The notes beneath the pieces are model-generated. The model did not search any database. It was not told the DNA's origin and saw only the letters and a program-made list of their open reading frames with translations. Shown piece by piece: positions 10,228 through 19,323 of a DNA stretch of 64,000 bases. Origin of the DNA: Prolixibacteraceae bacterium (GTDB taxonomy: Bacteria > Bacteroidota > Bacteroidia > Bacteroidales > Prolixibacteraceae); assembly GCA_003537645.1 (NCBI GenBank), contig DPRM01000087.1, forward strand, positions 36,586 through 100,585, written 5' to 3'. A program made the position numbers and the translations under genes. How positions within the stretch are numbered: position 1 is the first letter of the stretch; every line of letters starts with the position of its first letter.

Positions 10228-10701
10228 TTACTGGTGGTGATATGGTTCACCCTTCAGGATGGTAAAAGCACGGTACAATTGCTCGGCAAAAATTAGCCTG
10301 ACCATTTGGTGCGAAAAGGTCATTTTCGATAAACTCATTTTTCCGCTGGCCTTTGAATACACATTTTCCGAAAATCCGTAAGGCCCGCCGATTACGAAAA
10401 CCAGCCGTTTAATTCCTGAAATCATTTTCTTTTCCAAAAACCGTGCAAAATCAATCGAAGTAAATTCCATTCCGTTCTCGTCGAGCAGAATGAGTTCGTC
10501 TGACGAAAGCAATTGCTGTAAAATCAGTTCTCCTTCTTTCTCTTTTTGCTGGTCGCGGCTTAAGTTTTTCGCATTTTTAATATCAGGAATCACCTTCATT
10601 TCGAAAAGTATATAATGCGGTATCCGCTTCAGGAAAATTTCCAATCCTTTCTGCAGATACGATTCGTCAGTTTTCCCGATTACAAGCAGGCATATTTTCA
10701 T
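10228..10701 (-). CDS. rlmH: 23S rRNA (pseudouridine1915-N3)-methyltransferase RlmH
   Basis: A 157-residue SPOUT-family methyltransferase that modifies pseudouridine 1915 in helix 69 of 23S rRNA using SAM. Diagnostic parts are the start MKICLLVIGKTDESYL, the knot region VFVIGGPYGFSENVY and the C-terminus LSKMTFSHQMVRLIFAEQLYRA ending GEPYHHQ. Length is exactly that expected for the family. A TACATTTG -7 box lies on the minus strand just upstream (10723-10730). Confidence 0.97.
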   Translation of the reverse strand: MKICLLVIGKTDESYLQKGLEIFLKRIPHYILFEMKVIPDIKNAKNLSRDQQKEKEGELILQQLLSSDELILLDENGMEFTSIDFARFLEKKMISGIKRLVFVIGGPYGFSENVYSKASGKMSLSKMTFSHQMVRLIFAEQLYRAFTILKGEPYHHQ

Positions 10702-10722
10702 TCTAAAATTTTGTTACTTTTA

Positions 10723-10730
10723 CAAATGTA
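10723..10730 (-). promoter_or_regulatory. Bacteroidota -7 box (TACATTTG) of rlmH
   Basis: Read on the minus strand this is TACATTTG, an exact match to the TAnnTTTG -7 consensus of Bacteroidota sigma-ABfr. It lies 21 nt before the rlmH start. No clear TTTG -33 element is seen at the expected distance, so the call is tentative. Confidence 0.4.
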
Positions 10731-10807
10731 TTTCTTTAATGAAAAAATTGCATGGTTTTTGGTAATGATTTTCGTTGAAAGTAATTCAGACAAAAAATAT
10801 TAGCAAA

Positions 10808-11203
10808 ATGAAGAATTTTAAATTGAAACTCACAATATTATTTCTTAGTCTTTTTGCCTTTGCTCCAACCACTTTTGCGCAAATTCCCGACGAAATTGTG
10901 CTTAGCATCCAAAATGGAAATCATGAAGTGCTGGCCAGCTATTTTAATCAGAATGTTGAGCTGGTGGTTCAAACTCACGACGATGTATTCAGTAAATCGC
11001 AGGCGCAGCAGATTGTTGCCGAGTTTTTTAAAGCCAATAAACCCAAACAATTCACCATTATTCACCAGGGAGGAAAAGATGGAGCCCGCTATGCTATTGG
11101 AAGTTTGGTTACAAATACCGGTACCTTCAGGGTTTATTTTCTCCTGAAGAACAATAACGATAACTCCTATATTCACCAGTTACGAATAGAAAAACAGGGT
11201 TGA
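10808..11203 (+). CDS. DUF4783 domain exported protein
   Basis: A 131-residue protein with a clear signal peptide (lysine-rich start, then a hydrophobic stretch LTILFLSLFAFAPTTFAQ). The rest is a small NTF2-like fold: IPDEIVLSIQNGNHEVLASY, then VFSKSQAQQIVAEFF. This matches DUF4783, common in Bacteroidota. The ATG at 10808 is chosen because it places the charged n-region directly before the signal peptide; an upstream ATG at 10775 would add 11 non-signal residues. The stop overlaps the next start as TGATG. Function unknown; cell-envelope location inferred. Confidence 0.82.
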   Translation: MKNFKLKLTILFLSLFAFAPTTFAQIPDEIVLSIQNGNHEVLASYFNQNVELVVQTHDDVFSKSQAQQIVAEFFKANKPKQFTIIHQGGKDGARYAIGSLVTNTGTFRVYFLLKNNNDNSYIHQLRIEKQG

Positions 11204-12189
11204 TGCATGGACGAATGACCAGAAAACTGATTTATTTCTGGGAAAGGATTGTCGTTAAGGCAAAAAGAATCACCTTTCCCGGTTTTGACGGGATGCCATT
11301 GTACAATGTAATGGTATTTTTTTGGAGAAGTATTATCGACGGGGGGCTTACTACCCGGGCTTCAGCAATTTCTTTTAGCTTTTTTATGGCCTTGTTCCCG
11401 GCCATTATTTTCCTGTTTACGCTTATCCCTTACATTCCAATTGATAATTTTCAGGACGAGTTGTTTTTGCTGATAAAGGATATGGTTCCGAGAAATGCTT
11501 TTCTGGCCATCGAAGAAACTGTTAAAGATATCCTGACCCAGCAGCGTGGCGATTTGCTTTCACTTGGATTTTTTATGGCTCTTATCTTTTCAACAAATGG
11601 GCTGGCTTCTATGATGGGTGCATTCGACGCTTCGCTGCATACTTTCGAGCGCCGGACCTGGTGGGGGCAGCACCTTATCGCACTTGTGCTGCTTGTAATT
11701 CTTGCATTTTTAATCACTATTGCAATTGGCCTGATAACTTATGGGCAGCATTTAATAAACTATCTGGCTGAAAACGATTACCTTAAGGGGCAATTCCTTT
11801 TTTATACACTTGTATTTGCAAAATGGCTCGTAATATTGTTTTTGTTCTTCATGGCCAATTCGTTTTTATACTATCTGGCTCCTGCAAAAAAAACAAAATG
11901 GCGGTTTATTTCGGCCGGAAGTACTTTGGCAACATTTTTATGTGTCGTTACTTTTGTCGGATTTTCTTATTACATCAACCGTTTCGGGCAATACAACAAA
12001 TTATACGGATCAATCGGAACACTTCTGGTGATTATGCTTTTGATGTATTTCCTCTCGCTGATTCTTCTGATTGGGTTCGAATTAAATGCCAGTATTAACG
12101 AAGCCGTTAAACATTCCAGAAGAGAAACTATCCATTTCAAAGCAGTGCGCGAAAATGCTGTCAAAGGCAGGAACAAGAAACGTAGTTGA
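11203..12189 (+). CDS. YihY/virulence factor BrkB family membrane protein
   Basis: 328 residues with six or so hydrophobic segments and the family signature RASAISFSFFMALFPAIIFL near residue 50. Later blocks include TNGLASMMGAFDASLH, RRTWWGQHLIALVLL and LMYFLSLILLIGFELNASI. The BrkB family was once called ribonuclease BN by mistake; its members are inner-membrane proteins of unclear function. Translation is probably coupled to the DUF4783 gene, since the ATG at 11203 overlaps that gene's TGA. The C-terminus is basic (RGNKKRS). Confidence 0.92.
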   Translation: MHGRMTRKLIYFWERIVVKAKRITFPGFDGMPLYNVMVFFWRSIIDGGLTTRASAISFSFFMALFPAIIFLFTLIPYIPIDNFQDELFLLIKDMVPRNAFLAIEETVKDILTQQRGDLLSLGFFMALIFSTNGLASMMGAFDASLHTFERRTWWGQHLIALVLLVILAFLITIAIGLITYGQHLINYLAENDYLKGQFLFYTLVFAKWLVILFLFFMANSFLYYLAPAKKTKWRFISAGSTLATFLCVVTFVGFSYYINRFGQYNKLYGSIGTLLVIMLLMYFLSLILLIGFELNASINEAVKHSRRETIHFKAVRENAVKGRNKKRS

Positions 12190-12232
12190 TAATCAATAAA
12201 ATTGAAGGCTGATTTTTCTCCGGAAGCTTTGG

Positions 12233-13102
12233 TCACTTCCCCATTTTAAACAGAATTTCCTTTTCTTCTTTTGAAAGTGAACCATAACCCGATTTGCTTA
12301 TCTTCTCCAGAATTTCATTCATACGGGCTTGATCCTGATTCTTTTGCCGGTTGTATTCAATGTCGTTTACCGGCTTTCGGTAGGTGATTTTTACTTTGGG
12401 TTTTGGTGAGAATTGTTTTTTTATCCAATTCAATAGTGAAGTTATTCCTTTGCCCGTATCAAATCCCCGGCGAAGCTGAAGTACATAAACTACACCCCAG
12501 AATGCTCCTCCCAAATGTGCCAGATTGCCTCCTGCGTTGGTCGATGAAATACCAATTACATAAAGAACAACCGAAACGAGAGCAATAAATTTCATTTTTA
12601 CCGGCCCGATAAACATCAGGTGAATGCTATGGTTCGGTGCGTGAACCGCCAAAGCTGTTACAATAGCAATTACCGAAGCCGATGCGCCGAGGAGTCTCGA
12701 ATCGGCAACAATTCCGGAGAAAACAGGGAACGAATTATACCCGAGAATGTAAAATAAACCACCGGAAATTCCACCCAAAATATAAATTGCAATTAATTTG
12801 CCCTGATCAAAATACCCAAGAAAAATTTGCCCCATCCAATAGAGCCAGAGCAGGTTAAACAGGATATGCAAAAAATCGAAATGCAGGAACATATAAGTGA
12901 TAAGTGTCCACGGCCTGCTGGCAAGTGTACCGAAATCGGCCGGAAGAGCCAGCCAGTCGAGAAACGGGAACTCGGCGCCTGCCAAAAAGAAAAAAACATT
13001 GACGATCCGGATGGTCAGAAATATACCCAAATTGATGTAAATCAGTCGGGTCAAGGCTGATCCTTCTCTGAAAGATTCTTTTATTTCATCAAAAAGGTTC
13101 AT
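12233..13102 (-). CDS. rhomboid family intramembrane serine protease (first of tandem pair)
   Basis: 289 residues with six transmembrane segments followed by a basic cytosolic tail. The catalytic dyad is visible: Ser141 in LLGASASVIAI and His196 in NLAHLGGAFWG, with Asn83 in HILFN as the oxyanion residue. The soluble C-terminal 80 residues (FSPKPKVKITYRKP ... YNRQKNQDQARMNEIL) are typical of a Bacteroidota-specific rhomboid subgroup. It starts 3 nt after the end of the second rhomboid gene and is surely in the same transcript. Substrates unknown. Confidence 0.93.
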   Translation of the reverse strand: MNLFDEIKESFREGSALTRLIYINLGIFLTIRIVNVFFFLAGAEFPFLDWLALPADFGTLASRPWTLITYMFLHFDFLHILFNLLWLYWMGQIFLGYFDQGKLIAIYILGGISGGLFYILGYNSFPVFSGIVADSRLLGASASVIAIVTALAVHAPNHSIHLMFIGPVKMKFIALVSVVLYVIGISSTNAGGNLAHLGGAFWGVVYVLQLRRGFDTGKGITSLLNWIKKQFSPKPKVKITYRKPVNDIEYNRQKNQDQARMNEILEKISKSGYGSLSKEEKEILFKMGK

Positions 13103-13105
13103 CGA

Positions 13106-13846
13106 CTAAAAAAAGTGTTTTGTGTTTCTGTTCCAGTATTTTATCATGAAGAACCCGAATAGCATTCCGCCGAGATGGGCAAAATGGGCAATATTGCTGC
13201 CGGTTTGTGTAACACCCAGAAAAAGCTCAAGAGCTCCGTAACCCATCACAAAATATTTGGCTTTAATTGGAATTGGTGGAAAAAGCAGCATCAATTGAGT
13301 ATTGGGAAATAGCATACCGAAGCCAAGTAGAATCCCGAACACAGCTCCTGATGCTCCAACTGTCGGAACATTTAAAATAAGGTTTAGCTTTCCTGCCAAG
13401 GGATCGGAGAAGTTCTTCCCCTGATTAAAAATTTCGGTTCCTTCACTCAATACCATTTGCACTGCTTCAGGTGTCATTTTAGATGCAATGCTCTGAAATT
13501 CCATGAAATTAACGAAAGTGTGAAGTGCTGCAGCTCCAAGGCCGGTAACAAAATAGTAAATAAAAAAGCGTTTCGGTCCCCAAACACTTTCCAGCACCCG
13601 GCCAAACATCCAAAGCGCAAACATATTAAACAGGAGATGTGTAAATCCGCCGTGCATAAAAATATGCGTTACGAGCTGGTAGGGCCTAAAATCAGGAGAC
13701 TGAAAATAGCGAAGCCCTAAAATGCCGGCAAGGTCGATTCCTCTCATGCTTAACACATAAGTTACAAAAAGCATTATCGCATTGATGATAATCAGGTTTT
13801 TGACAACCGGAGGGACTGTATTGAAACTGGGTCTGAAATTTTGCAT
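13106..13846 (-). CDS. rhomboid family intramembrane serine protease (second of tandem pair)
   Basis: 246 residues, compact six-helix rhomboid core. Catalytic Ser166 lies in TVGASGAVFG and His224 in HFAHLGG; the HIFMHGGFTHLLFN block carries the conserved His and Asn of helix 2. An insertion of about 40 residues between helices (MEFQSIASKMTPEAVQMV onward) forms an enlarged loop, common in this Bacteroidota clade. It lies downstream of mutL on the same strand (131-nt gap) and 3 nt before its paralogue. Confidence 0.94.
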   Translation of the reverse strand: MQNFRPSFNTVPPVVKNLIIINAIMLFVTYVLSMRGIDLAGILGLRYFQSPDFRPYQLVTHIFMHGGFTHLLFNMFALWMFGRVLESVWGPKRFFIYYFVTGLGAAALHTFVNFMEFQSIASKMTPEAVQMVLSEGTEIFNQGKNFSDPLAGKLNLILNVPTVGASGAVFGILLGFGMLFPNTQLMLLFPPIPIKAKYFVMGYGALELFLGVTQTGSNIAHFAHLGGMLFGFFMIKYWNRNTKHFF

Positions 13847-13977
13847 CGTATTATTTTTAGACTATAAACTTTAGATATTAGGCTCAGGATTCGAAACTTA
13901 AGCCTATCGGCTACTATTGACAAACACCCGACCAAAGTAATAATTTTCCGGGTTCCCGCATCTTCTGCGTCAAAATG

Positions 13978-15828
13978 TCACTTCAACAGTTTTTCAAAAT
14001 CTTCCAATGGCATGATAGACAGTAACTTTTTCCCTTTAGGCGAAAAATTGGGCGTTTGGCAGGCAAAAAGATTGTCGATTAATTCGCTGATCTCAACTGG
14101 CTTTAGTGCGTGGCCATAAGGAATTGCCGAGGCTTGCGCCAGCGAAATTGCCACCTTTTCACGTGCTTTTTCCTGAAGGTTGACGGGTGAATTCTTAAAT
14201 TCTTCGAGCAAGCTTTCGATGATTTCGACCGGAGTTGAGGTGTCCAAAACGCCCGGAGTTCCGTTGATAATGAAACTGTTCTTGCCAAAATCGCGGATAT
14301 CGAAGCCCAGCGACCGCAGATCGGTCAGGATACTGGTTAGCAAAGCTGCATCGGAAGCATTCAATTCAAAAGTTTCAGGAAAAAGCTGCTGCTGGCATGC
14401 TACTTCGTTGGTTTCCATTACCTGAATCAGTCTTTCGTACAGAATTCGCTCGTGTGCCCGCTTCTGGTCAATCACCATCAGCCCAGACTTAACAGGTGTG
14501 AGTATGTATTTGTTTTTAAACTGAACCGAACTTTTAAGGGTTTGTTGTTCTTCCATCTTAAATTGTACCGGATCTGCTTCAGGTTCTTCTTTTTTTTCTG
14601 AAAAGTCGGGTTCGAGTCCTTTATACAGCGACTGCCAGCTGCTCAGGTTGCCGCGTTGTGTTGGTGCAGGCGTGTAACTTTTTTCTGTTCCGGGGTAATT
14701 TCGGGTTGAAGATGCCTGATTAAAAGGATTGTAATCGGGATTTACTTTTATTTCAGGCGTACGAATATCTGCATAATCTCTAAGTGGCATCGGGATATCA
14801 ACACTTCCGGCCTGATCAAAATCGATGGATGGCACAATGTTGAATTTGCCGAGTGCTTCGCGAACCGAAGCCTGTAATATCTGCCAGATAGCCGATTCGT
14901 TTTCGAATTTGATCTCCGTTTTGGTCGGATGAATATTGACATCGATATCAGCCGGATTCAACTCAAAATATATAAAATACGATGGGATTGCATCGGGTGG
15001 CAAGATTTTCTCGTAAGCCTGCATAATGGCGCGATGAAAAAACGGGTGTTTCATGTATCGGTGGTTCACGAAAAAGAACTGCTCACCAAAGGTTTTTCTC
15101 GCGTGCTTGGGTTGCCCGATGAAACCGGTAATTTTCACCAGCGAAGTTTCGGTGTCAATCGGTATCAGGTTTTGATTGATGTTTTTTCCAAAAATTGAAA
15201 CGATCCGTACCCTTTTGTTCGCACCGGTTAACTCATAAATGGCCGACCCGTTGTGATGCAGCGAAATCGAAATATCAGCATTGGCAAGTGCAATACGCTG
15301 AATTTCGTTGATGATGTGTTTCAATTCTGCAGGATTCGATTTCAGGAATTTACGCCTTGCCGGTACATTGAAAAACAGGTTTTTTATCTGGAAATTTGTA
15401 CCGCTGTCGCAACTTACGGGCTCCTGACTGATGATATTTGAGCCTGAAATATGGATAAAAGTTCCCAAATCCTGATCGTGTTCTTTGGTGCGAAGTTCCA
15501 CTTCGGCGATGGCGGCAATTGAAGCCAGTGCCTCGCCCCTGAAACCCATTGTACGAATGGCGAAAATATCGTTGGCCGATTTTATTTTGGAAGTAGCGTG
15601 CCGTTCGAACGACATGCGGGCGTCGGTATCAGACATGCCGCAGCCATTGTCGATAATCTGAATTAGAGTGCGGCCCGCATCTTTAATATTGACTTTTATT
15701 TGCGTTGCTCCGGCGTCGATGGCGTTTTCAACCAGTTCTTTCACTACCGAAGCAGGCCTTTGGATGACCTCTCCGGCTGCAATCTGATTGGCTACCGAAT
15801 CGGGAAGTAGTTGGATAATATCTGGCAC
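13978..15828 (-). CDS. mutL: DNA mismatch repair protein MutL
   Basis: 616 residues. The N-terminal GHKL ATPase is intact (KELVENAIDAGATQI, DNGCGM, MGFRGEALASI). The start is a GTG at 15828, giving the family N-terminus PDIIQLLPDSVANQIAAGEV. The C-terminal domain has DQKRAHERILYERL at about residue 454, where endonuclease-active MutL has DQHA-x2-E-x4-E, and FSPKGKKLL where CPHGR would be expected. Nuclease activity is therefore doubtful, although the dimerisation domain is present. It is 13 nt downstream of a small membrane-protein gene on the same strand. Confidence 0.96.
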   Translation of the reverse strand: MPDIIQLLPDSVANQIAAGEVIQRPASVVKELVENAIDAGATQIKVNIKDAGRTLIQIIDNGCGMSDTDARMSFERHATSKIKSANDIFAIRTMGFRGEALASIAAIAEVELRTKEHDQDLGTFIHISGSNIISQEPVSCDSGTNFQIKNLFFNVPARRKFLKSNPAELKHIINEIQRIALANADISISLHHNGSAIYELTGANKRVRIVSIFGKNINQNLIPIDTETSLVKITGFIGQPKHARKTFGEQFFFVNHRYMKHPFFHRAIMQAYEKILPPDAIPSYFIYFELNPADIDVNIHPTKTEIKFENESAIWQILQASVREALGKFNIVPSIDFDQAGSVDIPMPLRDYADIRTPEIKVNPDYNPFNQASSTRNYPGTEKSYTPAPTQRGNLSSWQSLYKGLEPDFSEKKEEPEADPVQFKMEEQQTLKSSVQFKNKYILTPVKSGLMVIDQKRAHERILYERLIQVMETNEVACQQQLFPETFELNASDAALLTSILTDLRSLGFDIRDFGKNSFIINGTPGVLDTSTPVEIIESLLEEFKNSPVNLQEKAREKVAISLAQASAIPYGHALKPVEISELIDNLFACQTPNFSPKGKKLLSIMPLEDFEKLLK

Positions 15829-15841
15829 AGAAGTGTTTTGA

Positions 15842-16138
15842 CTATTTCAGTAATAAATAAAATAAAACAGATAAAAGGATGACAATGTAGAACAAACGCA
15901 TGTTCGATTTCCTCCGGGCATCCGACACTGTTTTGCTGTTCATCAGTTTTCCTGAATTTCTGAACTGGCCTTTAATCCCGGATTTGTAGATTGAACTGAT
16001 TTCTTCCTCGTTGTTTTGTTCAAGTTCTCTTTTAATCCTTTCTTCGCGCTCCTTCATTGCCTCTTTTTGAGGATCGTAGAAGCGGGTGCCAATATTAAAC
16101 TGCCTCGTTTTTGGCAGATGTAAGAATTTCATTCCCAT
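15842..16138 (-). CDS. small conserved Bacteroidota membrane protein
   Basis: 98 residues. A basic N-terminus (MGMKFLHLPKTRQFNIGTRF) is followed by DPQKEAMKEREERIKRELEQ, a charged likely coiled-coil helix, and a single C-terminal transmembrane helix (RLFYIVILLSVLFYLLLK). It is thus probably tail-anchored in the inner membrane. It is tightly placed 13 nt upstream of mutL. I recognise the 'KFLHLPKxRQFNxxTRFYDPxKE' start as a conserved hypothetical of this phylum. Function unknown. Confidence 0.8.
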   Translation of the reverse strand: MGMKFLHLPKTRQFNIGTRFYDPQKEAMKEREERIKRELEQNNEEEISSIYKSGIKGQFRNSGKLMNSKTVSDARRKSNMRLFYIVILLSVLFYLLLK

Positions 16139-16202
16139 TGTGAATCGTTTTAAGGATGCAAAATTAACAATTCTGAATGACCCAGAAATTTTATTGAAAC
16201 AA

Positions 16203-17420
16203 TTATCCGTTCAGGTTCTTGCCAAATATCCTGAAACGTTTGTAAACACGTCCACCCATTCTTTCCATCTCGGCTCTCACTTTGGTATTCGTTTCGAGTT
16301 CGAGGTGTGAATCGAGTTGTGTTTTCCCGAGTGAAATGGCCGATTCGAACATTTTAACACCCATCATTGCGTCCAGTCCTTTGCCGCGGTAAGCCGGATC
16401 GATACCGCCCAGCAACAGGTTCAGCTGTTTCGATTTTCTGGCAGAGCTAATAATCCTGAATATTCCGAATGGAAACAGTTTTCCTTTTGCTTTTTGTATT
16501 CCTTCGCCAATGTGCGACATTCCAATCACAAAGGCAACTACTTCGTTTTCCTGGTTCACCACGATCTTGATAAAACGCGGATTGATCAAAAACAAATAAC
16601 GGTTAGCGAAATCGTCCATCTCCGCATCCGAAAAAGGTACAAATCCGAATATTTCAGTAAAAGTGCGATTCAGTAAGTGAAGAACCGGATGAATGTATGG
16701 TTTAACTTTTCGTCGCGATGTAAATTCCAGAACACGTAAATTTTTATTCATCTGCGTGGCACGTTCCTGTATCTTTTTGTAGAATTCCGGAATTTGGTCA
16801 GGTATTTTTATTTGATAAACAACAAGGTCAATTTCTTTGGTGAAGTTATTGTTTTCGAGCAACTCAACCTGATAAGGGAAATTGCAGTTGGATGCAATTA
16901 CAACGGGTTCGTCAAATCCTTCGATCAGGAAACCCTGTGGATCTTTATCTGAAAAAGCTAGAGGCCCGATCAGTTTCACCATTCCTTTTTCCTTTGCCCA
17001 GTTTTCAACAAAATGGAGCAGAGCAGCAGCAACTTCTGGATCATTCCATGTTTCGAAATAGGCAAAACGTGCATGGTTTTCATTATGGGTAGCATTGTAT
17101 TTTTTATGGATAATTCCCATGATCCGGCCAACAACTTCGTCGCCTTTATGCGCCAGCAGCAGAATGGTATCGCAGGCATCAAACGATTTGTTTTTCTTCG
17201 GATTGAAGAACTCTTTTTCGTCCATGTAAATTGGTGGAACCCAGTTCGAATGATTTTTGTGAATGGTAGCCGGAAGATGAATAAACTGGTGCAACTGTTT
17301 GCGGGAAATTACTTCCTGAATGGTGATTAGCGATTTGGAGGCTGTTCGTGGCGATTGATTAGTTTCTGACATTTCTTTTCCGCTATCTTTTTGAACTATT
17401 GGGCTTGAAGTTGATACCAT
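16203..17420 (-). CDS. GNAT-like N-acetyltransferase domain protein
   Basis: 405 residues, soluble. A substrate-binding N-terminal half (HQFIHLPATIHKNHSNWVPP) leads to a GNAT-type core. LLAHKGDEVVGRIMGIIHKKYN resembles the beta4 strand, and LLGGIDPAYRGKGLDAMMG resembles the acetyl-CoA-binding Q/RxxGxG/A motif. It is common in Bacteroidota as an uncharacterised acyltransferase-like protein. The first 30 residues are low complexity, so a later start is possible. It is the first gene of the run that includes mutL and the rhomboids. Substrate unknown. Confidence 0.75.
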   Translation of the reverse strand: MVSTSSPIVQKDSGKEMSETNQSPRTASKSLITIQEVISRKQLHQFIHLPATIHKNHSNWVPPIYMDEKEFFNPKKNKSFDACDTILLLAHKGDEVVGRIMGIIHKKYNATHNENHARFAYFETWNDPEVAAALLHFVENWAKEKGMVKLIGPLAFSDKDPQGFLIEGFDEPVVIASNCNFPYQVELLENNNFTKEIDLVVYQIKIPDQIPEFYKKIQERATQMNKNLRVLEFTSRRKVKPYIHPVLHLLNRTFTEIFGFVPFSDAEMDDFANRYLFLINPRFIKIVVNQENEVVAFVIGMSHIGEGIQKAKGKLFPFGIFRIISSARKSKQLNLLLGGIDPAYRGKGLDAMMGVKMFESAISLGKTQLDSHLELETNTKVRAEMERMGGRVYKRFRIFGKNLNG

Positions 17421-17534
17421 TTAGCGTCTTTTAAATCGGAGAACAAGATATTCAATTTTTTATTGATAATACTATTGTGCAAGTGATGCCGTCTTTGTAA
17501 ATTTAGCTAACAATAAATCTGATAAACTATTTTC

Positions 17535-19073
17535 ATGCTGATAAAAACCTTTGCCAGCGCCGTTCACGGCATCAATGCTACCACAATTACAATTGAAACC
17601 GAGATTTCACAGGGGATAAAATTTTATATGGTCGGTTTACCCGATAGTGCGGTAAAGGAGAGCCAGCAAAGAATAGAGTCGGCAATGAGGCTCAATAATT
17701 TCAAATGGCCCCGGAAAAAAGTGGTTATAAACATGGCTCCGGCCGACATTCGAAAAGAAGGATCGGCTTACGATTTGCCTCTGGCTATTGGTATTTTGGC
17801 AGCCAACGAACAAATAAAATCCGACAAAGTTTCCAGTTTCCTGATGGTGGGCGAATTGTCGCTCGACGGAAACCTGCAGCCCGTGAAGGGCGCTTTGTCG
17901 ATTGCCATTAAAGCACGGCAGGAGGGTTTTGAAGGCTTTATACTTCCGAAGGAAAATGCACGCGAGGCAGCTGTTGTCGATACATTAAAAGTGTATGGAG
18001 TTGAATGCCTCCGCGAAGTGATTGATTTTTTTAACGATGAAATAGTGTTGGAACAGACCATCGTCAATACCCGTGAAGAATTCTTTACGAAAGTAAACGA
18101 ATGTGATGTCGATTTTAGCGATGTAAAAGGCCAGGAAAACGTAAAGCGGGCCCTCGAAATCGCTGCTGCCGGCGGACACAATGTAATTATGATTGGTCCT
18201 CCCGGGGCAGGTAAAACCATGCTAGCCAAACGTATTCCGACCATTCTACCTCCTTTCTCGCTTCGCGAAGCATTGGAAACTACTAAAATACATTCAGTAG
18301 TTGGCAAGATCGATAGAGAAACTTCGCTCATGACACAACGGCCGTTTCGTAGTCCGCACCATACAATTTCTGATGTTGCTTTGGTAGGCGGCGGCGCTTT
18401 CCCTCAGCCGGGGGAAATTAGTTTGGCGCACAATGGCGTTTTATTTCTGGACGAGCTTCCTGAATTTAAACGGCAGGTGCTCGAAGTTATGCGACAACCT
18501 TTGGAAGATCGGACGATTACCATTTCACGGGCAAAATTTTCGGTCGAATTTCCTGCAAGTTTTATGCTTGTAACTTCCATGAATCCCTGCCCGTGCGGAT
18601 ACTACAACCATCCAAGCAAAGAATGTGTTTGTGGTCCGGGCATTGTTGCCAAATACCTGAATAAAATTTCAGGCCCGCTGCTCGACCGTATCGACATTCA
18701 TCTTGAGGTGGTTCCGGTTCCATTTAAAAAGCTGTCGGAGAATACGGTTACTGAGCCCAGTATCGATATTCGGCTGCGGGTAATCCGTGCCCGTGAGATA
18801 CAATCGTACCGCTTTACGAAAAGCGATGGTGTATTTTGCAATGCGCAGATGTCGTCGAAAATGATCCGTCAATATGTCGATCTGGATGAAGCCAGCAGTA
18901 GTTTGCTAAAAAATGCGATGGAAAAACTTGGTTTGTCAGCACGTGCATACGACCGTATCCTGAAGGTGTCGCGCACAATTGCCGATCTTGAAAATAGCGA
19001 ACGGGTCGAAAGTCATCATTTATCGGAAGCCATTCAGTACCGGAGTCTGGACAGGGAAAATTGGGGAGGTTGA
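17535..19073 (+). CDS. comM: YifB family Mg chelatase-like AAA ATPase (ComM)
   Basis: A 512-residue hexameric AAA+ helicase-like protein; family members promote branch migration during natural transformation. Visible parts are the N-terminal Lon-like S5 domain (VGLPDSAVKESQQRI, VGELSLDGNLQPVKGAL), Walker A GPPGAGKTMLAKR, Walker B VLFLDELPEF, a cysteine cluster (NPCPCGYYNHPSKECVCGPG) and the C-terminal Mg-chelatase helix bundle (LSARAYDRILKVSRTIADL). Length matches the family. A weak promoter (TTG, 20 nt, TAAATTTA) sits at 17475-17505. Confidence 0.95.
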   Translation: MLIKTFASAVHGINATTITIETEISQGIKFYMVGLPDSAVKESQQRIESAMRLNNFKWPRKKVVINMAPADIRKEGSAYDLPLAIGILAANEQIKSDKVSSFLMVGELSLDGNLQPVKGALSIAIKARQEGFEGFILPKENAREAAVVDTLKVYGVECLREVIDFFNDEIVLEQTIVNTREEFFTKVNECDVDFSDVKGQENVKRALEIAAAGGHNVIMIGPPGAGKTMLAKRIPTILPPFSLREALETTKIHSVVGKIDRETSLMTQRPFRSPHHTISDVALVGGGAFPQPGEISLAHNGVLFLDELPEFKRQVLEVMRQPLEDRTITISRAKFSVEFPASFMLVTSMNPCPCGYYNHPSKECVCGPGIVAKYLNKISGPLLDRIDIHLEVVPVPFKKLSENTVTEPSIDIRLRVIRAREIQSYRFTKSDGVFCNAQMSSKMIRQYVDLDEASSSLLKNAMEKLGLSARAYDRILKVSRTIADLENSERVESHHLSEAIQYRSLDRENWGG

Positions 19074-19167
19074 TTGGGAATCTTGAAGCTTCGAAAGGCA
19101 GTTGCCGGGATATTTTTGATTAATCAACTTTAAGAATTAGAACTCTAAATTTGAATTTATGTTTATT

Positions 19168-19197
19168 TTGTGTTGAGAAAAATGGTCAATAACACAA
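19168..19197. promoter_or_regulatory. inverted repeat upstream of hipBA
   Basis: TTGTGTT (19168-19174) and AACACAA (19191-19197) form a perfect 7-bp inverted repeat with a 16-nt spacer. It lies in the AT-rich 250-nt region before the toxin-antitoxin pair. HipB-type antitoxins bind inverted repeats upstream of their own operon, so this is a candidate autoregulatory operator. Assignment is by position only. Confidence 0.3.
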
Positions 19198-19277
19198 TAA
19201 ATTGCACTTAATGATGTAAAAAGCCAACAAAAGATAAAAATTAGTTGAATTGTTTTATTATTTCAAAAATAAAATAT

Positions 19278-19285
19278 TAAATTTG
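19278..19285 (+). promoter_or_regulatory. Bacteroidota -7 box (TAAATTTG) of hipBA
   Basis: Exact TAnnTTTG match 38 nt before the hipB start in a strongly AT-rich leader. The -33 region has no clear TTTG. It is the best promoter candidate for the toxin-antitoxin operon. Confidence 0.4.
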
Positions 19286-19323
19286 TTGTGAAAAACCATC
19301 AATAAATATAAAAAAACAAAATA

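Noticed and set aside
11200..11205. TTG at 11200 as the start of the YihY-family gene
   Set aside because: The ATG at 11203 forms the typical TGATG overlap with the preceding stop and needs no alternative start codon.
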